Source: Rhodospirillaceae bacterium
GTDB lineage: Bacteria > Pseudomonadota > Alphaproteobacteria > Rhodospirillales_A > Casp-alpha2
Reading direction: 5' to 3'
Assembly: GCA_003488105.1 (NCBI GenBank)
Contig: DNMS01000231.1
Span: 801-15,832 of the forward strand
Length of the DNA stretch: 15,032 bases
Every line of letters starts with the position of its first letter. The first letter of the stretch is position 1. The translations under genes and the position numbers were made by a program. This document shows positions 1 through 5,379 of the stretch, piece after piece. The notes below the pieces were generated by a model. It made no database searches. It was not told the origin of the DNA and saw only the letters and a program-made list of their open reading frames with translations.

Positions 1-351
1 CCCATGTATTCGACCCTGGCCGGGTTTGTGGAGCCGGGCGAAAGCCTGGAGGAGGCGGTCGCCCGCGAGGTGCTGGAGGAATCCGGCATCCGCGTCGACG
101 ACGTGACCTACCGGGGATCGCAGCCCTGGCCGTTCCCGGCCTCGCTCATGCTGGGTTTCCGGGCCCGGGGGCTGAACGACGACATCAACGTCGATCCCAC
201 GGAAATCCGCGAAGCCAAATGGTTTTCCCGCGCCGATCTGGCCCAGTTCGGCGAATTCTACGGCGAGACGGACCCCAATCGTCCGCGCCTGCCGCGCACG
301 GACTCAATCTCCCGCCGGCTGATCAACGACTGGATCGACGAGGGCGACTGA
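1..351 (+). CDS. nudC: NADH pyrophosphatase NudC, C-terminal part (5' end outside window)
   Basis: This is the C-terminal Nudix domain of an NAD(H) pyrophosphatase, which cleaves NADH into NMNH and AMP; enzymes of this family also act on NAD-capped RNA. The frame is open to the left edge, so the N-terminal domain and zinc ribbon are missing only because the window starts here. Counting from the Met at base 4, a perfect Nudix box (GX5EX7REUXEEXGU) spans residues 7-29: Gly7, Glu13, Arg21-Glu22, Glu25-Glu26, Gly28. It is followed by SQPWPFP (39-45), the signature separating NudC enzymes from other Nudix hydrolases. The stop is TGA at 349-351. The next gene begins 74 bp downstream behind a hairpin. 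The NudC subfamily is secure; the preferred in vivo substrate is not visible from sequence. Confidence 0.93.
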   Translation, partial: PMYSTLAGFVEPGESLEEAVAREVLEESGIRVDDVTYRGSQPWPFPASLMLGFRARGLNDDINVDPTEIREAKWFSRADLAQFGEFYGETDPNRPRLPRTDSISRRLINDWIDEGD

Positions 352-380
352 GGCCACGCCGGTGAACCAATTGACCGTCG

Positions 381-416
381 CTTCCGTAAACAAATAAAGC
401 CCCTCTGTTTCGGAAG
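381..416 (+). promoter_or_regulatory. Bulged hairpin containing the probable Shine-Dalgarno of the downstream SDR gene
   Basis: CTTCCG (381-386), a single unpaired T (387) and AAACA (388-392) pair with TGTTT (406-410) and CGGAAG (411-416), giving 11 base pairs around a 13-nt loop. The 3' arm contains GGAAG (412-416), which lies 9 nt before the ATG at 426 and is the only plausible ribosome-binding sequence there. Folding would therefore hide the binding site. No T-run follows the stem, which argues against a simple intrinsic terminator for nudC. A TTGACC at 371-376 could be a -35 box, but no convincing -10 follows. The pairing is seen directly; a regulatory role is inferred. Confidence 0.45.
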
Positions 417-425
417 TTCACCGTC

Positions 426-1148
426 ATGCCTCAAATGCCCAAGGTCCGGGGTACGTCCCCTGCGACTGTGGCCGTCGTGTTCGGCGCGAACGGCGCGATC
501 GGTAGCGCGATCGCAGACCGGCTGGACGACAGCGGCCGCTTTCAAACAGTTTTTCGGTTTTCCCGCCGCACAGACCCAGCCGTCGACATCACCAATGAAG
601 CGAGTGTGGCGGCGGCGGCCGATCTGGCCACCGGCACGGACAAGGCGCTGCGTCTCGTCGTGGACGCGACAGGCTTTCTCCATGGGCCGGACGCAATGCC
701 GGAGAAAAGCTGGCGCGACCTCGATCCGGAACGCATGGCCCGCGCATTCGCCGTCAATGCGATCGGTCCGGCATTGATCCTGAAACATTTTCTGCCGCTT
801 CTGCCGCACGCCGGGCGGTCCGTTTTCGCCACACTGTCGGCCAAGGTCGGGAGTATCGCCGATAACCGGCTGGGCGGGTGGTACAGCTACCGCGCCTCCA
901 AAGCCGCGTTGAACCAAATTGTGCGGACCGCAGCGGTGGAACTCGGGCGCCGGCGCCCGGACGCAATCTGCGTCGCCCTGCATCCGGGAACCGTCGACAG
1001 CCCGCTGAGCGCCCCTTTCGCCAAGGACGGCTTGACCGTGCACCCTCCGGCACGCGCGGCGGAACGTCTTCTCGACGTCATCGACGGCTTGACCCCGGCG
1101 GATAGCGGGGGGTTTTACGATCATTCGGGGGAGCCGCTACCATGGTGA
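426..1148 (+). CDS. Short-chain dehydrogenase/reductase (SDR family)
   Basis: A 240-residue NAD(P)-dependent oxidoreductase of the classical SDR fold, probably cytosolic. The cofactor-binding glycine motif GANGAIG is at residues 20-26. The conserved Asn of the fourth helix is N111 (VNAIGP), the catalytic Ser is S138 (LSAK), and the Tyr/Lys pair is Y155 and K159 (YRASK). The segment HPGTVDSPLS (186-195) is the usual loop after strand six. The layout resembles the C-factor/CsgA-like branch, but the substrate cannot be told from sequence. The start at 426 follows GGAAG at 9 nt; a second in-frame ATG at 435 would remove only three residues. The stop overlaps the next gene by 7 nt (ATGGTGA), so the two are probably translated together. 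The family is certain, the role is not. Confidence 0.9.
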   Translation: MPQMPKVRGTSPATVAVVFGANGAIGSAIADRLDDSGRFQTVFRFSRRTDPAVDITNEASVAAAADLATGTDKALRLVVDATGFLHGPDAMPEKSWRDLDPERMARAFAVNAIGPALILKHFLPLLPHAGRSVFATLSAKVGSIADNRLGGWYSYRASKAALNQIVRTAAVELGRRRPDAICVALHPGTVDSPLSAPFAKDGLTVHPPARAAERLLDVIDGLTPADSGGFYDHSGEPLPW

Positions 1149-1537
1149 CCGGCCTTGACCGCGACCTGCCCGTTCTCACCGTTTTTTTCGACGGCGGCTG
1201 TCCGCTTTGCCGGAAAGAGATCGCCTTCTACCGCCGCCGTTCCGGTGCGGAGCGTATTCGCTGGGTGAATGTTGAAGCCTGCGCAGACCGCGAGTTACCC
1301 GACGGTTTAAGCCGATGCGATGCCTTGCAGCGCTTTCACACCCGGGATGCTCAGGGCCGATTGCACTCGGGCGCACGCGGATTTGCCGAGTTGTGGGCGG
1401 CACTGCCTGCCTTTCGCCTTATCGGACTTTTGTTCCGAAACCGGCCAATGGGGGCACTGCTGGAAATCACCTACCGCGTCTTTCTCCGTATCCGGCCGCT
1501 CATTCACCGTCGGCCCGGGGGCCCCACCGAAATGTGA
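1142..1537 (+). CDS. DCC-family (DUF393) thiol-disulfide oxidoreductase-like protein
   Basis: A small protein of 131 residues in the DCC/DUF393 family, related to thioredoxin-fold proteins. The diagnostic motif DGGCPLC covers residues 17-23, with the pair C20 and C23 (CPLC) as candidate redox cysteines, followed by a basic segment (RKEIAFYRRR). Family members often have no known partner, and a disulfide-exchange role is inferred from the CxxC and the fold. There is no signal peptide. GGGGGAG (1127-1133) lies 8 nt before the ATG, inside the end of the SDR gene. The ATG overlaps the SDR stop codon, suggesting coupled translation. The C-terminus is rich in Arg and Pro. Seven consecutive T bases (1182-1188) encode part of the first strand. 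Confidence 0.85.
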   Translation: MVTGLDRDLPVLTVFFDGGCPLCRKEIAFYRRRSGAERIRWVNVEACADRELPDGLSRCDALQRFHTRDAQGRLHSGARGFAELWAALPAFRLIGLLFRNRPMGALLEITYRVFLRIRPLIHRRPGGPTEM

Positions 1538-1616
1538 ACGGATGTGCGTGGCAATCGGCGCCGCGCCAGGGGATATAGGCTGCAATTCCGATCATACTTT
1601 GCAAGGAGCCCGGCCC

Positions 1617-1955
1617 ATGACCGACCTTTCCCTGACCCCGTCGCCCAAGACCGTCACCGCCACCGTGGGCGGCGAGGTGATCGCCGAAAGTACCAAGGCG
1701 CAGATTTTGAAAGAGGGCGCCTATGCCCCCATGTACTATTTCCCCAAGGCCGACGTGCGCATGGACGCCCTGGCGCCGACGGAAAAATCCACCCTGTGCC
1801 CGCACAAAGGCACGGCCAGTTATTGGACCGTGAACGCCGGCGGCCGGACGGCGGAAAACGCCGCCTGGGCCTACGAAACCCCGCCGGCGGGGCTGGAGGC
1901 CATGGCCGGACACATCGCGTTCTATCCGTTCGTGGTCAAGTTCGAGGAAAAGTAA
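1617..1955 (+). CDS. DUF427 family protein
   Basis: A 112-residue protein of the DUF427 family, small single-domain proteins with no established biochemical role. Typical family segments are visible: YYFPKADVRMD (40-50), TLCPHKGTASYW (59-70), AWAYETPP (83-90) and AFYPF (101-105). Conserved Cys61, His63 and Lys64 sit in the CPHKG motif. The start at 1617 is supported by AAGGAG (1603-1608) with 8 nt spacing; the same frame is open further upstream to 1320 but there it only shadows the DCC gene. It follows the DCC gene by 79 bp, so it may share that transcript or have its own promoter; I could not find a convincing one. It converges on the cupin gene, whose stop is 25 bp away. Confidence 0.85.
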   Translation: MTDLSLTPSPKTVTATVGGEVIAESTKAQILKEGAYAPMYYFPKADVRMDALAPTEKSTLCPHKGTASYWTVNAGGRTAENAAWAYETPPAGLEAMAGHIAFYPFVVKFEEK

Positions 1956-1965
1956 GCGCCCCGGA

Positions 1966-1988
1966 TCAGTAAGCCCTGGGTCAGTAAG
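1966..1988. repeat. Short direct repeat spanning the cupin stop codon
   Basis: TCAGTAAG occurs at 1966-1973 and again at 1981-1988, a period of 15 bases. Including the three preceding bases, 10 of 11 positions match. On the minus strand each copy reads CTTACTGA, so the cupin's final Tyr-stop (TAC TGA) is repeated in frame five codons later. It looks like a small tandem duplication in the gap between two convergent genes. No function is evident. Confidence 0.5.
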
Positions 1989-2457
1989 AACGGCCGTCCT
2001 TATGCGTGAACAGCCACTGGCCGTCCGGGCCCAGGTTGGCCTGAATATCATCGCGGGGATAGCTGGCCGCGTCGCCCGGCGTGCGGTCGCCGATTTCCAG
2101 ATACAGCACGTCGGCCGTGGTCCGGTTGACCAGTTGATGGGCCGAACCGCCGGCGGGAAAACCCGCGCACATGCCGGGCGCCAAAACCGTTTCGCCCTCT
2201 TCCGTGACCAACGTCGGCGACCCTTCGAGGATGTAGACGAACTCGTCCTGGCGGGTATGGCGGTGCAACAGCGCCGATTCGCCGCCCGGCGCCAGCCGCG
2301 TCAGGTTGACGCCGAAATTGCCGAGCCCGAACAGGTCGCCCAACTGGCGCTTTTCCCGCCCGGCCATGCGGCTGAAGAACGGTTCCGGATAGGTCGATGG
2401 CTTGGCCCGGGGGGCGACGTCGAGCGCCCGGACGGCGGGGAGCCTTTCGTCGGTCAT
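1981..2457 (-). CDS. Small single-domain cupin protein
   Basis: A 158-residue protein with one cupin beta-barrel, matching the general COG3837-type layout of uncharacterised cupins. Motif 1 has metal-ligand candidates H65, H67 and E72 with G79 closing it (HRHTRQDE...LEG). Motif 2 runs from G95 through P101-x-G103 and H107 to N111. All four usual metal ligands (three His, one Glu) are present, so a metal-binding enzyme or sensor is plausible; no substrate can be named. There is no signal peptide. AAGGAG (minus strand, 2472-2467) lies 9 nt before the ATG and sits in the loop of a small hairpin. The gene lies 30 bp downstream of the DUF983 gene on the same strand and is probably the last gene of the pheA unit. 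Confidence 0.85.
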   Translation of the reverse strand: MTDERLPAVRALDVAPRAKPSTYPEPFFSRMAGREKRQLGDLFGLGNFGVNLTRLAPGGESALLHRHTRQDEFVYILEGSPTLVTEEGETVLAPGMCAGFPAGGSAHQLVNRTTADVLYLEIGDRTPGDAASYPRDDIQANLGPDGQWLFTHKDGRSY

Positions 2458-2459
2458 TG

Positions 2460-2478
2460 CGGGATGCTCCTTATCCCG
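2460..2478 (-). promoter_or_regulatory. Hairpin presenting the cupin Shine-Dalgarno in its loop
   Basis: On the minus strand CGGGAT and ATCCCG pair perfectly (6 bp) around a 7-nt loop AAGGAGC, so the near-consensus Shine-Dalgarno AAGGAG is fully within the loop, 9 nt from the start codon. The pairing is seen directly. It could expose the site to ribosomes or let a protein or small RNA bind the loop; both are inference. Confidence 0.4.
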
Positions 2479-2487
2479 AAATCAACG

Positions 2488-2871
2488 TTACTGCGTCTCG
2501 TCGCCGCGCAGGCCCAGGTGCCACATCAGGCCCAGGATGCCGCCCTTGACGCGCGGCAGCAGCGTCAGCGTGAGGCCCAGGGTCACCGGCACGGCGACGC
2601 CCAGCAGCATCCAGGTCGGCGGCGACATCAGTTGTTCGCTCAGCAGCAGCATCGGCACCACCATATGGCCGACGATGGCGATGGTGAGGTACGGCGGGAA
2701 ATCATCGGCCCTGATATGGCCCAACTCCTCGCCGCAATGGGGGCAGTCGGTGACCTTCAGATAGCCCTTGAAGCTGTGGCCGATACCGCAGCTGGGACAA
2801 CGGCGCGCGAGACCGCGCAGGATGGCGAGGCCCATGTGGGGCCGGATGTCTTCGAAGGTCACGGGGGTCAT
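2488..2871 (-). CDS. DUF983 zinc-ribbon membrane protein
   Basis: A 127-residue protein with an N-terminal zinc-ribbon-like pair of knuckles, CPSC (Cys25, Cys28) and CPHC (Cys43, Cys46), followed by two predicted membrane segments (about 60-79 and 86-105). This is the DUF983 family; its members have no settled function. The chosen ATG at 2871 gives the usual family start (MTPVTFEDIRP), has AAGGAG two bases upstream of it on the minus strand at unusually tight spacing, and overlaps the pheA stop by 4 nt (ATGA). A longer frame reaching 2937 only shadows the end of pheA. Coupling to pheA by translation is likely. The four cysteines suggest zinc or another metal. Confidence 0.85.
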   Translation of the reverse strand: MTPVTFEDIRPHMGLAILRGLARRCPSCGIGHSFKGYLKVTDCPHCGEELGHIRADDFPPYLTIAIVGHMVVPMLLLSEQLMSPPTWMLLGVAVPVTLGLTLTLLPRVKGGILGLMWHLGLRGDETQ

Positions 2872-3731
2872 GCTCCTTGATCGGCGGCGGTTTTGCGGAA
2901 CGGATGGGCCGGATAGGTGCCCAGCACCTTGATCCATTCCGAATAATGGGACAGGTCCTCGAAGGCCAGCTTGACCGAGGGCGCATCCATATGGCCCTCG
3001 ACCTCGGCGAAGAACTGGGCCGCCACGAAATCGGGACCGACATAACTTTCCAGTTTGGTCATGTTGACCCCGTTGGTGGCGAACCCGCCCATGGCCTTGT
3101 AGAGGGCGGCCGGAACGTTGCGCACACGGAATGTGAAGCTGGTGATGTACGTCTCGGACTCATTATAGGTCGGCGGTTCCGCCGTCAGTGACAAGATCAC
3201 AAAGCGCGTGGTGTTGTGTTCCGCGTCTTCAATATTCTGTTTGAGCGAATGAAGGCCGTAAATCTCCCCGGCCAGGCTGGACGCGATGGCGGCCTGGGAT
3301 TTCTCGCCCTGGGCCGCGATGTCCTTGGCCGCCCCCGCCGTATCGACGTGAACCACGGGCGTGACACCCAGTTCGCGGATCAGGTTGCGGCACTGGTTGA
3401 GCGCATGGACATGGCTGTGAACATGGGTCAATTCGCCGATTTTCGCGCCCGGCACGGCCAAAAGATGGTGGTGCACCCGGTGAAAATGCTCACCGATGAT
3501 GTGCAGGTCGGAATCCGGCAGCAGATGGTGGATGTCGGCGACCCGCCCGGCGACGGAATTTTCGATGGGAATCATGGCCAGCCGCGCACGGCCGTCATGC
3601 ACGGCGGCGAAGGCGTCTTCGAAGGTGCGGCAGGGCAAGGGCTCCATGTCGCCCCGCGCCTCGCGGCAGGCAAGATGAGAATAAGCGCCGGGCATGCCCT
3701 GGAAGGCGATGGAGGTAGCGGAAGAAGCCAT
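2868..3731 (-). CDS. pheA: Prephenate dehydratase (phenylalanine biosynthesis)
   Basis: A monofunctional 287-residue prephenate dehydratase that converts prephenate to phenylpyruvate in the cytosol. The catalytic domain begins with AFQGMPGAYSHLAC (9-22), continues with IPIENSVAGRV (55-65) and carries the TTRF active-site motif at 174-177. An ACT regulatory domain covers about 195-275. Its effector motifs differ from the E. coli form: PAAL replaces GAL and LESYV replaces the ESRP region, a pattern I recall as common in alphaproteobacteria. No chorismate mutase domain is fused. I chose ATG 3731, which gives the normal family N-terminus; an in-frame TTG at 3761 would add ten poorly conserved residues. 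A promoter with perfect TTGACA lies upstream. Downstream, DUF983 overlaps by 4 nt and a cupin follows, forming a probable operon. Confidence 0.95.
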   Translation of the reverse strand: MASSATSIAFQGMPGAYSHLACREARGDMEPLPCRTFEDAFAAVHDGRARLAMIPIENSVAGRVADIHHLLPDSDLHIIGEHFHRVHHHLLAVPGAKIGELTHVHSHVHALNQCRNLIRELGVTPVVHVDTAGAAKDIAAQGEKSQAAIASSLAGEIYGLHSLKQNIEDAEHNTTRFVILSLTAEPPTYNESETYITSFTFRVRNVPAALYKAMGGFATNGVNMTKLESYVGPDFVAAQFFAEVEGHMDAPSVKLAFEDLSHYSEWIKVLGTYPAHPFRKTAADQGA

Positions 3732-3759
3732 GGCTGAGCGATCTTGGGTCCGGAAGGGC

Positions 3760-3782
3760 AAGGCCCGGAGATCATGGGCCTT
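3760..3782 (-). promoter_or_regulatory. Hairpin in the pheA leader
   Basis: AAGGCCC (3760-3766) and GGGCCTT (3776-3782) pair perfectly over 7 bp around a 9-nt loop, inside the approximately 60-nt leader predicted for pheA. I looked for a phenylalanine-rich leader peptide, as in classical attenuation, and found none. On the plus strand the stem is followed by TTTT, but no plus-strand gene lies upstream to be terminated. Its role is unknown. Confidence 0.35.
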
Positions 3783-3796
3783 TTAAAAACGTGCGG

Positions 3797-3825
3797 AGTA
3801 TCGTTGGCGGGGCTGCCGGTGTCAA
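3797..3825 (-). promoter_or_regulatory. Sigma70-type promoter for the pheA unit
   Basis: On the minus strand a perfect -35 box TTGACA (3825-3820) is followed after exactly 17 nt by GATACT (3802-3797), four of six matches to TATAAT. Transcription would start near 3790, giving a leader of about 60 nt before the pheA ATG. The position, orientation and spacing all fit; experimental start mapping is lacking. Confidence 0.55.
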
Positions 3826-3877
3826 CGCGGGCAAAACCGGAGATTCGCCGCAAGGGACGGAAGGTGGCTTATGCCGC

Positions 3878-3906
3878 TTGAACATGGCGGCATGGGCGGC
3901 TAAATT
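3878..3906 (+). promoter_or_regulatory. Sigma70-type promoter for the cytochrome c gene
   Basis: TTGAAC (3878-3883), a 17-nt spacer and TAAATT (3901-3906) form a plausible promoter, with four of six matches in each box. The start would be near 3913, leaving a leader of about 23 nt with AAAGGA (3923-3928) before the ATG at 3936. It is divergent from the pheA promoter, whose -35 lies about 50 bp away. Confidence 0.45.
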
Positions 3907-3935
3907 CCCCGCAACAATCGGCAAAGGAAAACACC

Positions 3936-4448
3936 ATGCAGTTCTCCCGGATGGAAAAACTCGGTTTCGGCGTTCTTGTGACGGCCTGGGTCGTGTGGGG
4001 CACCAACAAGATCGGCGATACGCTGGTCCACGCGAACGAGCCTGAAAAGATGGGCTTCGAAGTCGCCGTCGCCGACCAGGGCGACGCCCAGGACGCGGCC
4101 CCCAAGGAAGCCGAAAAGCCGGTGATGGAACTGATCGCCACCGCCGATCCCAAGGCCGGCGCCAAGGTGTTCAAGAAATGCACGGCCTGCCATACCGCCG
4201 AAGCGGGCGCCAAGCACAAGATCGGCCCGAACCTGTGGGGCATCGTCGGCCATGACCAGGGCAAGGCCGATGGCTTCAACTATTCCGGCACGCTGGCTGG
4301 CCTGAGCGGCAAATGGACCCTCGAGGAGCTGGACAAATTCCTCAGCAATCCGAAGGAATACGCCCCGGGCAACAAGATGACCTTCCGCGGCGTTCCCAAG
4401 AATGCCGACCGCGCGGCCCTGCTGGTCTACCTGCAATCCCTCAAGTAG
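3936..4448 (+). CDS. Membrane-anchored cytochrome c (CycM-like, class I)
   Basis: A 170-residue class I c-type cytochrome tethered to the inner membrane and facing the periplasm, where it would carry electrons between respiratory complexes, such as bc1 to terminal oxidase. An uncleaved signal-anchor helix spans about residues 9-24, followed by an Ala/Glu/Pro/Lys-rich linker (about 45-65) and the haem domain. The haem is attached at CTACH (Cys82, Cys85, ligand His86), IGPNLWG (96-102) is the conserved loop, and the second axial ligand is probably Met148 in NKMTF. The anchor plus cytochrome c2-like domain matches CycM/cytochrome c552 of alphaproteobacteria. AAAGGA precedes the ATG by 7 nt. hisN follows 37 bp downstream on the same strand and may share the transcript. 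Confidence 0.92.
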   Translation: MQFSRMEKLGFGVLVTAWVVWGTNKIGDTLVHANEPEKMGFEVAVADQGDAQDAAPKEAEKPVMELIATADPKAGAKVFKKCTACHTAEAGAKHKIGPNLWGIVGHDQGKADGFNYSGTLAGLSGKWTLEELDKFLSNPKEYAPGNKMTFRGVPKNADRAALLVYLQSLK

Positions 4449-4485
4449 GTCTTTCACGGCTTTCATTCGACCGGAGGACGGCGCC

Positions 4486-5277
4486 GTGACGCAATCGACC
4501 CCGGACGCCCTGACCGCCCAATGCCTGGCCGTGGCCATGGACATGGCGGCCCGCGCGCGGGACATCGTGTTGCGCCATTACGACGCGGCGCTTGAGATCG
4601 AGGACAAGGCGGATCTCAGCCCCGTTACCCAGGCCGACCGCGAATGCGAAGCGGCGCTGCGCGAATTGATCGGGGCGAAATTTCCAAACCACGGCATCTT
4701 CGGCGAGGAGTTCGGGGCGGAAAACGCCGATGCGGAATTCGTCTGGGTGCTCGATCCCATCGACGGCACCAAGGCCTTCATCACCGGCAAGCCCCTGTTC
4801 GGAACCCTGATCGGCCTGCTGCGGGACGGCGTTCCCTGGCTCGGCGTCATGGACAACCCTGCCTTGGACGAAGTCTGGGCCGGCGCCCCCGGCCTGGGCG
4901 CCACGCGCAACGGCAAGGCCGTGCGCTGCCGGCCCTGCCCCGATCTGGCTTCGGCCTGGCTGTACACCACCTCGCCGCAGATGCATGAAGGCCTGAATTT
5001 CGGGCGGTTCGAGGCCCTGCGCCACCAAAGCCGCCACGCCATTTACGGCGGCGATTGCTACAGCTACGGCCAATTGGCGCGCGGACGCGCGGACCTGGTC
5101 TGCGACAGCAGCATGCAGCCTTATGATTATGTCGCGCTGGTGCCCATCGTCGAAGGGGCTGGCGGGCGCATGACCGACTGGGCCGGCGGCACTCTGGGCC
5201 TCGGCGGCGACGGCACGGTGATCGCATCGGGCGATCCCGCATTGCACGACCAGGCCGTGGCCGCGCTCGGCGGCTGA
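4486..5277 (+). CDS. hisN: Histidinol-phosphatase, inositol monophosphatase family
   Basis: A 263-residue metal-dependent phosphatase of the IMPase superfamily, most like the HisN type that dephosphorylates histidinol phosphate in histidine synthesis. Metal-binding positions are visible: GEEFG (73-77, with Glu74/Glu75), DPIDGT (90-95, with Asp90 and Asp93) and Asp214 in QPYDYVAL. KADLSPVTQAD (41-51) is the usual early motif. The segment KAFITGKPLFGTLI (96-109) points to HisN rather than SuhB-like inositol phosphatases or CysQ, though overlapping activities cannot be excluded. The start is GTG at 4486, supported by GGAGG (4473-4477) at 8 nt. The frame is open back to an ATG at 4402, but that would lie inside the cytochrome gene and adds no conserved residues. 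No other his genes are nearby. Confidence 0.88.
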   Translation: MTQSTPDALTAQCLAVAMDMAARARDIVLRHYDAALEIEDKADLSPVTQADRECEAALRELIGAKFPNHGIFGEEFGAENADAEFVWVLDPIDGTKAFITGKPLFGTLIGLLRDGVPWLGVMDNPALDEVWAGAPGLGATRNGKAVRCRPCPDLASAWLYTTSPQMHEGLNFGRFEALRHQSRHAIYGGDCYSYGQLARGRADLVCDSSMQPYDYVALVPIVEGAGGRMTDWAGGTLGLGGDGTVIASGDPALHDQAVAALGG

Positions 5278-5288
5278 TATCCGTCACA

Positions 5289-5309
5289 GGCTTGCCATAA
5301 TGGCAGGCC
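5289..5309 (+). terminator. Candidate terminator-like hairpin after hisN
   Basis: GGCTTGCC (5289-5296) pairs with GGCAGGCC (5302-5309), eight pairs including one G-T, around the loop ATAAT. It lies 12 nt past the hisN stop and ahead of the importer promoter. Only a weak T-rich stretch (ACTTCTT) follows, so it may be a modest terminator or a transcript-stabilising stem. Confidence 0.35.
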
Positions 5310-5314
5310 ACTTC

Positions 5315-5342
5315 TTGACCGGAACCGGCTAATCTCCATATT
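5315..5342 (+). promoter_or_regulatory. Candidate promoter for the yejABEF-ghrA unit
   Basis: TTGACC (5315-5320, five of six matches) is followed after 16 nt by CATATT (5337-5342, four of six). The predicted start near 5350 leaves a leader of about 30 nt with GGGGGAA (5367-5373) before the yejA ATG. It lies between a terminator-like hairpin and the first importer gene, as expected. Confidence 0.4.
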
Positions 5343-5379
5343 CCGACGCAGCGAACACCGCATACCGGGGGAACCAAAG

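Noticed and set aside
1182..1188. Run of seven T bases in the DCC gene as a programmed frameshift site
   Set aside because: The reading frame continues without interruption through the conserved DGGCPLC motif, so no frameshift is needed to explain the gene.
2002..2880. Open frame of 292 codons on the plus strand opposite the cupin and DUF983 genes
   Set aside because: Both antisense genes have clear family motifs and Shine-Dalgarno sites; this frame has neither.
3572..3853. Leader peptide candidate starting within the pheA leader (ATG ATC TCC GGG)
   Set aside because: It contains no phenylalanine-rich stretch and simply continues as a shadow of pheA, so it does not support attenuation.
4402..4485. 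Upstream ATG for hisN inside the cytochrome c gene
   Set aside because: The added residues are cytochrome sequence read in another frame. The GTG at 4486 has a well-placed GGAGG.
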